DNA from: Sorangiineae bacterium NIC37A_2
GTDB lineage: Bacteria; Myxococcota_A; Polyangia; Polyangiales; Polyangiaceae
Length of the DNA: 64,000 nt
NCBI GenBank assembly: GCA_002085155.1
Contig: NASX01000004.1
Span: forward strand, 62,001 to 126,000
Direction of reading: 5' to 3'
Every line of letters starts with the position of its first letter. The first letter of the stretch is position 1. Positions 1 through 10,356 of this stretch are shown here, piece after piece. Both the position numbers and the translations under genes were made by a program. The notes beneath the pieces were generated by a model. The model saw nothing but the letters and a program-made list of their open reading frames with translations, searched no databases and was not told where the DNA came from.

Positions 1-182
1 GGCTCCTGTCGACCCTCACACCCATCGAGTCGAACATCATTCGTTGGCGCTTCGGTCTCGACAATGAGGACGAGCTCACGCTCAAAGAGATCGGTGACAA
101 GTACAACTTGTCTCGCGAGCGAATTCGTCAGCTCCAAGAGCAGGCGATCTCGAAGATCCGAAAGCAGATGAGGGATTTCTAA
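1..182 (+). CDS. RNA polymerase sigma-70 family factor, C-terminal fragment
   Basis: Only the last 59 codons are in the window; the reading frame begins at base 3 and ends with TAA at 180-182. The peptide is a complete sigma-70 region 4: a [17 protein letters not shown] stretch followed by the helix-turn-helix recognition part [18 protein letters not shown]. Region 4 reads the promoter -35 element. The spacing and the RWRFGL/RERIRQL signatures fit an RpoD/RpoH-like (group 1-3) sigma factor rather than an ECF factor. The part that would tell housekeeping from heat-shock or stress sigma lies upstream, so no symbol is given. A strong terminator hairpin follows about 20 bp after the stop. Confidence 0.9.
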   Translation, partial: LLSTLTPIESNIIRWRFGLDNEDELTLKEIGDKYNLSRERIRQLQEQAISKIRKQMRDF

Positions 183-203
183 GAACGCCTCATCGTTCGA
201 CCC

Positions 204-235
204 GAAGACCCCGCCGCTCTCGCGCCGGGGTCTTC
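204..235 (+). terminator. Intrinsic terminator after the sigma factor gene
   Basis: GAAGACCCCG at 204-213 pairs perfectly with CGGGGTCTTC at 226-235 around a 12-nt loop, followed by GTCTATTTA. It sits between the + strand sigma gene and the convergent SDR gene and could serve both. Confidence 0.8.
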
Positions 236-241
236 GTCTAT

Positions 242-976
242 TTAGCGTCCTGAGAGGAAGCTCAGCTTTTGGAAGATGGCCTCGGGCATGTTGCGCACCA
301 CGGCCATGATGAAGAACCAAAATCCTGGCACGTACACCTCACCCGCGCGCCGATCGACGGCCCGCACGATACCGCGCGCCGCCTGAGGAATGCTCGCGAA
401 CACGGCGTTCTTCTTGTGGTGGGTGGTCATCTTGGTGTCGACGGGGCCGAGTTTGATAGTGACGACGTGGGCCTTTCCCCAGAGCCTGGAGCGGAGCCCT
501 TGCAAGTAGAGGGTGAGGCCACCTTTGGCGGCTCCGTAGGTGTAATTGCGGGGACGGCCTCGCTCGCCAGCGACCGACGTGATGACAGCGAGCGTGCCGC
601 GACCGTTCTTCTCGACGTGCTGAGCGAGAGGGATCAGCTGCGCCACAGCGCTCAGGAGGTTCACTTCGATCTGGCGTCGTGCTTCTTCGAAGTTCCGTTC
701 GCTCTCGAGCTGGTCGCCGAGATAGCCTTGGCTGAGGAGCGCCACGTCGAGTGTGCCGAGGGCGGTGAGCGCGCGTTCGACGGCAGCACTGGCCCGGGCA
801 TAGTCTGTGAAGTCGACGGCGTCGGAGCTGACCACAGCCGAGCCAAGCTCAGCGGAGAGCTGGGCGAGCGCCTCGGGATTTCGCGCGATGAGATAAAGGC
901 GCGCGCCGCGAGAGGCGTAGATGCGCGCGACTTCGGCGGCGATGTCGGAGGTGGCTCCTAGGATGAGTACGTTCAT
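242..976 (-). CDS. SDR family oxidoreductase, DprE2-like
   Basis: A 244-residue short-chain dehydrogenase/reductase. The N-terminal NAD(P)-binding strand-turn-helix reads NVLILGATSDIAAEVA, so the usual TGxxxGxG is GATSDIA, as in DprE2-type 2-ulose reductases. The catalytic part shows ITSVAG (Ser) and YTYGAAKGG (Tyr-x3-Lys); LGPVDTKMT is the typical post-catalytic loop. The C-terminus (YVPGFWFFIMAVVRNMP) is hydrophobic, as in membrane-associated DprE2-like proteins. The start was chosen at 976 because a GGAG ribosome-binding site lies just upstream and the Rossmann fold begins at residue 1; an in-frame extension to 1114 is not SDR-like. The exact substrate is unknown. It is divergent from the transglutaminase-like gene. 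Confidence 0.85.
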   Translation of the reverse strand: MNVLILGATSDIAAEVARIYASRGARLYLIARNPEALAQLSAELGSAVVSSDAVDFTDYARASAAVERALTALGTLDVALLSQGYLGDQLESERNFEEARRQIEVNLLSAVAQLIPLAQHVEKNGRGTLAVITSVAGERGRPRNYTYGAAKGGLTLYLQGLRSRLWGKAHVVTIKLGPVDTKMTTHHKKNAVFASIPQAARGIVRAVDRRAGEVYVPGFWFFIMAVVRNMPEAIFQKLSFLSGR

Positions 977-1073
977 GGGAAGTCTCCGGCGAAGCTCGGG
1001 AAGTCGCTTCATACACGACCAATGCCGCAATTTCGACGAGCACCGGGCCGAGGAGTCTTCTACCCTCCGGGCC

Positions 1074-1778
1074 ATGGAACTCGAATCGAGCGATCGCTCC
1101 ATGTACCTCCGCATGAACGACGTCGTCGACGGATACCGGAGCGAGCTCGCTGAGGTAGCGAGGAAACTGACTCAGGGTCTCGATTCCGACGTCGCAGAAG
1201 CACGGGCGATCTTCGAATGGGTGCGCGATGAGATCCCTCATTCTCACGATATCGGCATAGACGTCGTGACCTGCTCGGCGAGCGAAGTGCTCCGGGAGAG
1301 GACAGGGATCTGCTACGCCAAGAGTCATTTGTTTGCGGCGCTGACTCGGGCGGTGGGGATCCCGACGGGCTTCTGCTACCAGGTTTACTTGGCCGAGCCT
1401 GAGACCGGGAAAACGGCCGTCCACGCCTTCAATGCCGTGTATTTGGCGAGCCATAGGCGCTGGCTTCGGCTCGATGCCCGGGGCAACACGGGAGAAATCG
1501 ACGCCCAGTTCGATCTCGAGCGGGAACGGCTCGCCTTCCCTGTTGATCCGGACAAGGGTGAGCTGTTCATTTACGACGGGGTCTTCTGTGAGCCAGCCCC
1601 GGAAGTGGTTGAAGCACTTCGGCGTCACAAGCGGCGCAGTGAGCTCTGGCTGGACCTGCCGGAGCTCTTGGCCGACGAGCGTCTCTGTCCAGCGGACCGC
1701 GAGAAGAACCAGACCGTCCCGAGGCGAAGGCGGGTCGCAGCGCGCAGCCCCCAGGCCCATCTCCTCAATGACTCATGA
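1074..1778 (+). CDS. Transglutaminase-like superfamily protein
   Basis: 234 residues. The papain-like core has the Cys in RTGICYAKSHLFAALTRAVG, the His in AVHAFNAVYL and the Asp in WLRLDARGN, matching the Cys-His-Asp triad and the order of the transglutaminase-like family (PF01841). The GIPTGFCYQ strand between Cys and His is typical. No signal peptide or membrane segment is seen, so it is probably cytoplasmic and may act as a peptidase or amidase; substrate unknown. ATG at 1074 is preferred because the conserved region starts soon after it and the longer upstream frame runs into the divergent SDR promoter. The C-terminus is Arg-rich (KNQTVPRRRRVAARS). Confidence 0.85.
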   Translation: MELESSDRSMYLRMNDVVDGYRSELAEVARKLTQGLDSDVAEARAIFEWVRDEIPHSHDIGIDVVTCSASEVLRERTGICYAKSHLFAALTRAVGIPTGFCYQVYLAEPETGKTAVHAFNAVYLASHRRWLRLDARGNTGEIDAQFDLERERLAFPVDPDKGELFIYDGVFCEPAPEVVEALRRHKRRSELWLDLPELLADERLCPADREKNQTVPRRRRVAARSPQAHLLNDS

Positions 1779-2215
1779 GCAGCGGGCGGGGGGCTCAGAG
1801 AATTGTTTCGGGATCTCCTGGACCGGGGGACGGGCGCCCCCAAGGACCCCACCCGAGGGGCAGGGGAGCGACGGGGCGAGGGCCCGTTTTGCCTTGAGAT
1901 TTCGGATGTTTCGATCTGCGCAAAGTCTGCGGGGGTGCCCGGGCTCCCCGACGGGGTCAAAATTTTCAGTCGAGTCGTAGAATTGCGGGATAAAGCTGAG
2001 TCATTTCGCTGGGTTGAGGGGTCACCACGCGATCCGATTTACTTTTCCTGAACGGGACCGCATAACCCCGCCCGCAACCCCGAGCGGACTCCACCCGACT
2101 GTGGCCTTTGTTTTGGCGAATCGGTTCGCCAAAGGGCTCAGACCCGGCAGTCCTTTCGACAGCTTGCAGCGCAAGTCGCGAAAGGTGTGAGGTCCCCCGA
2201 GCCGGTCCAACCAAG
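1779..2215. other. 437-bp intergenic leader upstream of the act-cox operon
   Basis: No convincing gene. The first half (about 1800-1960) is very G/C-rich, with several runs of G and C that can pair. The second half is more A/T-rich (around 1960-2045) and is the likely promoter zone of the respiratory operon; TAGAAT at 1978-1983 resembles a -10 hexamer but has no convincing -35 partner. A perfect hairpin lies at 2112-2133. The promoter assignment is inference. Confidence 0.5.
2112..2133 (+). promoter_or_regulatory. Perfect 9-bp inverted repeat in the act operon leader
   Basis: TTTGGCGAA (2112-2120) and TTCGCCAAA (2125-2133) flank a TCGG loop, 83 bp before actA. There is no T-run after it, so it is not an ordinary terminator. 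It could be an operator for a dimeric regulator or a 5'-UTR RNA hairpin; the sequence alone does not decide. Confidence 0.45.
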
Positions 2216-2866
2216 ATGAAGCTGTTCGTATTCCCACGCTGGGCCAACAAGACCCGGCAGATTTTCGGCGTCGCCTTCGCTGGTATGCCGATCTATCTGA
2301 CCGCTCTCGTCACCTTCGGCTTCTCACCGAAAACTACCGATGTGGGATACCAGCCAAAGCAGCCGGTCCCCTACAGTCACGCTCTCCACGCAGGTGAGAT
2401 GGGCCTCGACTGCAAATATTGTCATAACACCGTGGAGCAGTCGTCCCACGCTGCGATCCCCCCGACGCAGACGTGTCTAAACTGTCACACGTTGGTCCAC
2501 CCCGAGAGCTCGAAGCTCCTGCCGATTCGGGAGAGCGCCGCGACGAACCTGCCGGTCGAGTGGGTCAAGGTGCATAACCTCCCGGACTACGTTTACTTCA
2601 ACCACAGCGCGCACGTGACGCGTGGTGTTGGCTGCGTGTCCTGTCACGGCCGCGTTGACCAGATGGAAGAAGTCTACCAGGACCAGCCACTCAGCATGAG
2701 CTGGTGTCTCGACTGCCACAACCAGCCCGAGAAGAACCTGCGTCCCCCGGAAGAGGTGACGAACATGAACTGGAAGCCACCAGGGGATGCCGTCGCGTAC
2801 GGCAAGGCGCTGCGTGAGCAAAACAACATCAATCCACCGACCGACTGCTCCACATGTCATCGATGA
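2216..2866 (+). CDS. actA: ACIII subunit ActA, pentaheme cytochrome c
   Basis: 216 residues: a short N-terminal membrane segment (GVAFAGMPIYLTALVTFGF) and then a periplasmic domain with five CXXCH haem c sites: CKYCH, CLNCH, CVSCH, CLDCH and CSTCH. Extra His residues (YSHALHAG, FNHSAHV) are candidate distal ligands. Five haems plus position directly before an ActB-type protein identify the pentahaem subunit of alternative complex III, which passes electrons from quinol oxidation toward cytochrome c or the oxidase. Start at 2216 gives the usual N-in anchor; the ribosome-binding site is weak. The stop overlaps the start of actB. Confidence 0.93.
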   Translation: MKLFVFPRWANKTRQIFGVAFAGMPIYLTALVTFGFSPKTTDVGYQPKQPVPYSHALHAGEMGLDCKYCHNTVEQSSHAAIPPTQTCLNCHTLVHPESSKLLPIRESAATNLPVEWVKVHNLPDYVYFNHSAHVTRGVGCVSCHGRVDQMEEVYQDQPLSMSWCLDCHNQPEKNLRPPEEVTNMNWKPPGDAVAYGKALREQNNINPPTDCSTCHR

Positions 2867-5866
2867 ATTCCCAGCCCAAAAAGCCCAAGTATTGGCGCAG
2901 TCTTGCCGAGCTCGAGGGTGATCCCGAGTTCTCGGAGTACGTAGCCCGAGAGTTCCGCGAGCCGCTCGAGCAGACTCCGCTGTCGGACGCCGGACGTCGC
3001 CGGTTCATGCAGCTGATGGGCGCGTCCTTCGCGCTCGCTGGCTGTCACTACCGCGAAGAGAAGATCCTCCCGCACACCTCGCGTCCCGACGGGCAGATCC
3101 CCGGCGTGCAGACCTCCTACGTGACGGTGATGGACGTCGCAGGCGTCGCGACTCCGCTCGTGGCGACGAGCTACGACGGTCGTCCGATCAAGGTCCGCGG
3201 CCATCGCGAAGATCAGGCCTCGCTGGGCGGGACCGGTCCCTTCCACGAAGCGTCCATCTTGGGCCTCTATGATCCGGATCGCAGCCAGAAGGTGATGCAG
3301 GGTCAGACGCCGTCGACCTGGGAAGCCTTCGATGGAGCTCTTCTCGCTGCATACACCGCGGCCCAGAAGGCGGGCGGTGAGGGCTTTGCGGTCCTGAGCG
3401 GGGCGCACTCGTCTCCGACGCTCGCTCGTCTGCGCAATGAACTGAAGACGGAGCTGCCCCAGGCGGCTTGGTACGTGTACGAGCCTTCCCACGCTCCGGG
3501 TAAGGAGCGGGGAGCCGAGCTGGCTTTCGGCAAGCGCGTGCGTGAGCTCGTTTCGCCCGAGAAGGCGGACGTGATCGTCGCCCTCGACTCCGATCTGATC
3601 AGCGCCCAGAGCCCGAGCGGCCTCGCCTACGCGCGCAAGGTCTCCGAGCGCCGCGATCCCGACTCCGACTCGATGAGTCGAATCTACGCTTTCGAGTCAT
3701 TGCTCAGCGAGCTCGGCAGCCTCGCCGATCACCGCGTCGCCGTGCAGCCCTCGAAGATCGCTGCGATCCTCGCCTTCCTGGAGGGCACGATCGGGAGCGA
3801 GCTCGGGCGTGCGACGATTCCCGCGCCGAGCGCTGATGTGCTCGGTGCTGAGCTTCACAAAGTGCTCAGCGTGGTGGTTCGTGAGCTCCTTGAGAAGAAG
3901 GGCAAGAGCCTCGTCACCCTCGGCTCCCGTTACGGCGCGGAGCTCCACGCCTCGGCGCACCGTCTGAACGTGCTGCTCGGAAACGTCGGCAGCACGGTGC
4001 GCTACGTCGAGCCGAGCGAAACGCTCTCGGGCGGCGTCGACGATCTCGCAGCGCTCGTTGCGGACATCGACGCGGGCAAGGTCAAGACGCTCCTGATCCT
4101 CGGTGCAAACCCGGTTTACTCTGCCCCCGCTGACATTCCGTTCGCGCCCGCGCTCGGCAAGGTCGAACAATCGTTCCACCTCGGCCTCTACCGCGACGAG
4201 ACGGGCGAAAAGTGCTCGTGGCACGCGCCCGAAGCGCACTTCCTCGAGGTGTGGGGCGACGCTCGGGTTCAGGACGGCACCGTGCGCATCGCGCAGCCGC
4301 TCATCGAGCCGCTGCTCGGAGGGCGCGCGGCGATCGAAGTTCTGGCTCGCCTCTTGGGCGCGCCGAACCCGAGCAGCCAAGCGCTTGTGCGAGCCACGTC
4401 TCACCTCCCGACCGACAAGCTGTGGCGCGCCGCAGTGCACTCGGGTCGTTATGGCGCAGCAGCGAATGAGGTGGCGGTCGAGATTCAGGCCGCGTCGGCC
4501 TTCGAGCTGCCGAGCGCTGGTGAGCTCGAGGTCATCTTCGAGACGGATCCGGCGGTCTTCGACGGTCGCTTCGCGAACAACGGCTGGCTCCAAGAGCTGC
4601 CGCATCCTCTCTCGAAGCAAACCTGGGGCAACGCGGCTCTCGTCGGTCCCGCGACCGCAGAGAAGCTGGGTCTCGGTGACGGTCACCTCTGCGAGGTGAC
4701 GATCGAAGGCCGCTCCGTTTCGCTCCCGAGCATCATCTCCCCTGGACAGGCCGAGGGCACGATCGCGCTGACGCTCGGTTACGGGCGGACTGTCGCGGGT
4801 GTCGTCGGTGGCTTCTTGAACCCCGCCGAGCCCGTCGAAGTCTCCGGTGTCGACGTCTACAAGGTTCGCCCCTCGAAGGCGCCCTTCCTCGCTTCAGGGA
4901 GCGTCAAGAAGACGGGCGGTCGCCAAGAGCTCGCCATCACCCAGGATCTCTGGGCCATCGATGCGATCGGCAAGAGTGGTCAGAAGCAGCGCGAGGATCA
5001 GCTCGTGCGCGAGACGACGCTCGCCGACTACAAGGCGCACCCGGACGGCATCCAGCACAAGGTCCATCATCCGCCGCTCCTGAGCCTCTGGCAGCCGCCG
5101 GTCAGCTACGAGGGCCACAAGTGGGGCATGGCCGTCGACCTCAACAAGTGCACCGGCTGCGCCGCGTGTATTGTCGCCTGCCAGTCGGAGAACAACATCG
5201 CGGTTGTCGGCCGCAGTGAAGTCACCAAGGGCCGCGAGCTGACCTGGATCCGCGTCGAGCGCTACTACAAGGGCGACGCCAAGAAGGCGAGCGTCCGGCA
5301 GCAGCCTGTCATGTGCCAGCAGTGCGAGAACGCACCTTGCGAGCAGGTGTGTCCCGTGGGCGCGACCATGCACACCGAGGAAGGCCTCAATGACATGGTC
5401 TACAACCGCTGCATCGGTACCCGGTACTGCTCGAACAACTGCCCCTACAAGGTCCGTCGCTTCAACTACCGGAACTATAACCTCGAGACGATCGGCACGA
5501 CGCCTTACACCGGCACCGACGATCGTCGCGCCAAGCTGAAGGCGATGGCGTTCAACCCCGAGGTCACCGTGCGCGGCCGCGGCGTGATGGAAAAGTGCAC
5601 CTTCTGCGTGCAGCGCATCCAGAACGCCAAGATCGTCGCCAAGAATCAGCGCCGACCCCTCAAGGACGGTGAGATCAGCACGGCCTGCGAGGACGCCTGC
5701 CCCTCTGGTGCGATCGTCTTCGGAGACCTGAACGACAAGAACAGCCGCGTGGCGGCTGCCCAAAAGGTGCCTCGCGCTTACGAGCTCCTCCAGGAGCTGA
5801 ACAACCGTCCGCGCGTGAACTACCTCGCTCGCATTTCAAACCCGCATCCGGAGCTCTCAGAGGCAG

Positions 5867-5892
<26 letters not shown>
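2854..5892 (+). CDS. actB: ACIII subunit ActB, molybdopterin oxidoreductase-like/Fe-S protein
   Basis: 1012 residues, fusing a catalytic-like MoCo oxidoreductase domain (about 50-680) to a ferredoxin-type domain (about 740-980). [18 protein letters not shown] is a Tat-type signal that also has a lipobox-like LAGC. The Fe-S part carries [24 protein letters not shown], a three-Cys [11 protein letters not shown] group, and CTFC plus CEDAC: 15 cysteines, fitting three [4Fe-4S] and one [3Fe-4S] cluster as known for ActB. In this family the Mo-like domain holds no cofactor; that is family knowledge, not visible here. Overlaps actA by 13 nt; an ATGA start at 2863 is an equally good alternative. The Fe-S wire links ActA to the quinol-oxidising membrane subunits. 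Confidence 0.93.
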
Positions 5893-7237
<1,345 letters not shown>

Positions 7238-7252
7238 TGGGGCGACTAAGTC

Positions 7253-8476
7253 ATGAGTGACTCTGAGAAACCGCTAGCTACTGAAACCCCGCTCTACGGG
7301 CTCATCGCCGAGTACGACAACCCGACCGCGCTCGTACACGCTGCGCGCAAGGTGCGCGACGCGGGGTTCCGTCGCTGGGACACTTATACGCCGTTCCCGA
7401 TCCACGGCATCGAGAAGGACATGGGCATCCGGATGACCAGGCTGCCCTGGCTCGTCCTCGGGTTCGCCCTCACCGGGATGGCGGTCGCGACCTACTTCCA
7501 ATACTGGACCAATAGCGTCGACTACCGCTGGATCATCTCAGGTAAGCCGTTCTGGAGCTGGCCCGCGAACGTTCCGATCATCTTCGAGATGACGATCTTG
7601 TTCTCGGCCTTCGCGGCCATCGGCGGCATGCTGTTCTTGAACAACCTGCCGCTCCCGGCGCACCCGCTCGATCTGAAGGAGCGCTTCCGCAGGGTCACCG
7701 ACGACAAGTTCTTCCTCGTGATCGAGGCGAGCGATCCGAAGTTCGACGAGCGCGACACCCGCGGGCTCTTGGCCGCGACGAACCCCGTCGTGCTCGACGA
7801 TGTCCTCGAGGACCGCGTCACGAGCGACCGGATCCCCGCTCCGCTCATCTACACCCTGGTCATTCTCGGTGCGGTCAGCCTGATCCCCTTCGCGTTCATT
7901 GCGAAGGCCCGCGCAGCGAAGACGACCGAAGGTCGTGTGCACGTGGTCTGGGATATGGACTTCACCCCTGCCTACAAGGCGCAGGAAGGGAACCCCCTGT
8001 TTGGTGACCAGCGCTCGATGCGCACGCCGCCGGAAGGCACCGTCGCTTTGGGCCAGCTGCACGACGACGAGCACCTTTACACCGGCAAAGTCGGTGATGA
8101 GTGGGCCTCCAGCTTCCCTGAGTCGCTCGCGCTCAGCGAGGCGACGATGGAGCGAGGCAAGCAGCAGTTCGGTATCTACTGCACGCCCTGCCACGGCCAA
8201 CTCGGTGATGGAAACGGCATCGTCCACCAGCGCGCTTCCAAGCTGAAGCAGGGCTGGGTTCCGCCGAGCGATCTCCATCAAACCTACATCAAAGAGCAGC
8301 CCGCTGGGCAGATCTTCGGGGCGATCACGAACGGCGTGCGCAACATGCCCGCCTACGGACCGCAGATTTCGGCTGAAGATCGCTGGGCCATCGTCCTTTA
8401 CCTCCGTGCTCTGCAGAAGAGCCAATCCGCGAGCGTCAACGACCTGACCGACGCCGAGCGAGCGCAGCTCCAATAA
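7253..8476 (+). CDS. actDE: ACIII ActD-ActE fusion (DUF3341 membrane protein + monohaem cytochrome c)
   Basis: 407 residues combining two normally separate subunits. Residues about 10-180 are the DUF3341/ActD part: LYGLIAEYDNPTALVHAARK, then two transmembrane helices (LPWLVLGFALTGMAVATYF and IIFEMTILFSAFAAIGGML). A third helix at about 198-222 (APLIYTLVILGAVSLIPFAF) anchors a periplasmic cytochrome c domain with CTPCH and the distal Met in NMPAYGPQI, i.e. ActE. The frame is continuous without a stop between the two parts. It starts 15 bp after actC and ends 9 bp before actF, so no separate actE exists here. ActD is peripheral in ACIII; ActE is the exit haem. Confidence 0.92.
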   Translation: MSDSEKPLATETPLYGLIAEYDNPTALVHAARKVRDAGFRRWDTYTPFPIHGIEKDMGIRMTRLPWLVLGFALTGMAVATYFQYWTNSVDYRWIISGKPFWSWPANVPIIFEMTILFSAFAAIGGMLFLNNLPLPAHPLDLKERFRRVTDDKFFLVIEASDPKFDERDTRGLLAATNPVVLDDVLEDRVTSDRIPAPLIYTLVILGAVSLIPFAFIAKARAAKTTEGRVHVVWDMDFTPAYKAQEGNPLFGDQRSMRTPPEGTVALGQLHDDEHLYTGKVGDEWASSFPESLALSEATMERGKQQFGIYCTPCHGQLGDGNGIVHQRASKLKQGWVPPSDLHQTYIKEQPAGQIFGAITNGVRNMPAYGPQISAEDRWAIVLYLRALQKSQSASVNDLTDAERAQLQ

Positions 8477-8485
8477 GGGTCTCTC

Positions 8486-9730
8486 ATGGCTGATCAACAT
8501 CATTCAAAATCGGACTCGCACGGCGGCCACGACGCGGCCCCGAAGCTCACGGATTCGATCCGTCTGTCGGGCGCGGACCTGTCGCTCTCGAAGACCGCCT
8601 TCGCGGTCGGTGTGGTCGGAATCGGCGGAGCCATCGCTCTCGGCGGCGGTCTGTTCGGTAAGCAGTTCCAGCACTCCTACCTGACGGCGTTCATGTGGGC
8701 TCTCAGCATCACGCTGGGTGCCTTGTTCTGGGTCACCCTGCAGCACCTCGTGAACGCTCGCTGGAGCATCGTGGTGCGTCGCCTCGGCGAGTTCTTGGCT
8801 CAGGGCGTCGTCCTCTTGGCCCTCTTGGCCATTCCGCTTCTGATTCCGGTCCTACAGCACAACGACACCCTGTTCCGCTGGCTGAACCACGACACGATTC
8901 ACGGCATCAGCTCCAAGACCGCGTATTTGAACCCGAGCTTCTTCCTCGGGCGCATGGTCTTCTACTTTGCCTACTTCGCGCTCATGGCGACCTTCTGGCT
9001 GAAGAAGTCGCGCGAGCAGGAGAAGGGTGGCGGCGAGGAGCTCACTCGTTCCCTCCAGGGCAAGGCAGCCCCGGCCATGATCGTGTTCGCTCTTTCGGTG
9101 ACCTTCTGTGCGATCGACTTCTTGATGACGCTCGACCCGATGTGGTTCTCGACCATCTTCGGCGTCTACTACTTCTCGACCTGCGTCCTCACGTTCCACT
9201 CGGTCCTGGCGCTGTTTGCGATGTGGCTCCAGAAGAAGGGTCACCTCACGAGCGCCATCACCACCGAGCACTATCACGACATCGGGAAGATGATGTTCGC
9301 GTTCACGGCGTTCTGGACGTACATCGGCTTCTCCCAGTTCATGCTGATCTGGTACGCGAACATCCCGGAAGAGACGGCTTGGTTCCGAGACCGCCTCGAG
9401 GGGAACTGGTTGAGCGCGACTCTCGTGCTCGCCGCGGCGCACTTCGTGATCCCCTTCTTCGGGATGATGTCCCGCGAGATCAAGCGCAACAAGACGACGC
9501 TCGGTTTCTGGGCCGTCTGGATCCTCGTGATCTGTTGGTTTGACATGTACTGGCTCGTTGCGCCGAACCTCCACAAGGGCGGCATGGCGATCGGCCTCGT
9601 CGACATTCTTGCTTGGGTTGGCGTGGCCGGCCTGCTTCTCGGATTCGTCCTCAGTAAGGCGAAAGACACCAACCTGATCCCGACTGGGGATCCGCGGCTC
9701 GGCCGCTCGCTCACCTTCCAGAACATCTAA
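8486..9730 (+). CDS. actF: ACIII subunit ActF, second NrfD-like membrane subunit
   Basis: 414 residues with about ten hydrophobic helices (LVLAAAHFVIPFFGMMSREI, LWVTLQHLVNARWSIVVRRL-like region, YANIPEETAWF). The conserved block TLDPMWFSTIFGVYYFS and WYANIPEETAWF are hallmarks of ActF. It is homologous to ActC but in the known complex lacks a defined quinol site and may take part in proton translocation. The N-terminus is His-rich (HHSKSDSHGGHD). Start ATG at 8486 follows actDE by 9 bp. Confidence 0.93.
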   Translation: MADQHHSKSDSHGGHDAAPKLTDSIRLSGADLSLSKTAFAVGVVGIGGAIALGGGLFGKQFQHSYLTAFMWALSITLGALFWVTLQHLVNARWSIVVRRLGEFLAQGVVLLALLAIPLLIPVLQHNDTLFRWLNHDTIHGISSKTAYLNPSFFLGRMVFYFAYFALMATFWLKKSREQEKGGGEELTRSLQGKAAPAMIVFALSVTFCAIDFLMTLDPMWFSTIFGVYYFSTCVLTFHSVLALFAMWLQKKGHLTSAITTEHYHDIGKMMFAFTAFWTYIGFSQFMLIWYANIPEETAWFRDRLEGNWLSATLVLAAAHFVIPFFGMMSREIKRNKTTLGFWAVWILVICWFDMYWLVAPNLHKGGMAIGLVDILAWVGVAGLLLGFVLSKAKDTNLIPTGDPRLGRSLTFQNI

Positions 9731-9739
9731 GGAAAAGAC

Positions 9740-10339
9740 ATGCAGAGCGCGCACACGGGGAACGAACCCGATTACGTCAACAACGGAGCACTGGCTTTGG
9801 TGCTCGGGCTTGTGGCCGTCTCGACCGCGGCGATCTGTATGGTCGTTTACGCGTTGGTCCGGGATGAGGTGCATGCAGTGAGCGCGGAGCGCGACGCCAC
9901 GCAGGACGCTCCTCTGCGGCACTTGCGTGCAGCTCAGCAGAGCGTTCTCGAGGCGAATCCGGCCTATAAGGACCGGGCGACCGGGACCGTCAGCCTCCCC
10001 ATCGGACGCGCGATGGCGCTGACCCTCGAAGCCGTTCGTCGCGATCGCGCTCAGCTGAGCCCTTGGACCGCTGGTGCGACGGGTGCCTCCGCGGCAGCGC
10101 AGCCCGAAGGGGCTGAGGCTGAGGTGACCCCTCCGAACGAGGTCGGTGAAGGAGTTGCTGAGACTGGTTCGGTCCTCTCCGCAGAGACGAAAGAAGCGCC
10201 CGCGGCGGGGGCGGCGCCCGAAGGCTCGGGCGTCGAGAAGAATCCTGCCCTCGAACCGTCCTCACAGACTGCCCAAGAGCCGGCCGACGTGCCGGTCCCC
10301 ACTCCGGCCGAAGGCCAAGCTGCGCCCGCGACTCTTTGA
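9740..10339 (+). CDS. Small single-helix membrane protein of the oxidase operon
   Basis: 199 residues. One transmembrane helix (about 18-40, ALALVLGLVAVSTAAICMVV), then a periplasmic part with the short conserved-looking block GTVSLPIGRAMALTLEAV (about 82-99), and a low-complexity Ala/Pro/Glu tail. Short proteins with a VRIPIDRAM-like motif after one helix occur near SCO/cox genes in many bacteria; the block here matches that pattern. The tail (about 110-199) is unusual. It lies 9 bp after actF and 17 bp before the SCO gene, so it probably belongs to ACIII/caa3 assembly or structure. No function is proven. Confidence 0.75.
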   Translation: MQSAHTGNEPDYVNNGALALVLGLVAVSTAAICMVVYALVRDEVHAVSAERDATQDAPLRHLRAAQQSVLEANPAYKDRATGTVSLPIGRAMALTLEAVRRDRAQLSPWTAGATGASAAAQPEGAEAEVTPPNEVGEGVAETGSVLSAETKEAPAAGAAPEGSGVEKNPALEPSSQTAQEPADVPVPTPAEGQAAPATL

Positions 10340-10356
10340 TCCGCTCCCCCGCTTCC

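Noticed and set aside
849-1760. Antisense 303-residue frame opposite the transglutaminase-like gene
   Set aside because: The + strand protein has a clear Cys-His-Asp motif order, while the minus frame has none and crosses the SDR start.
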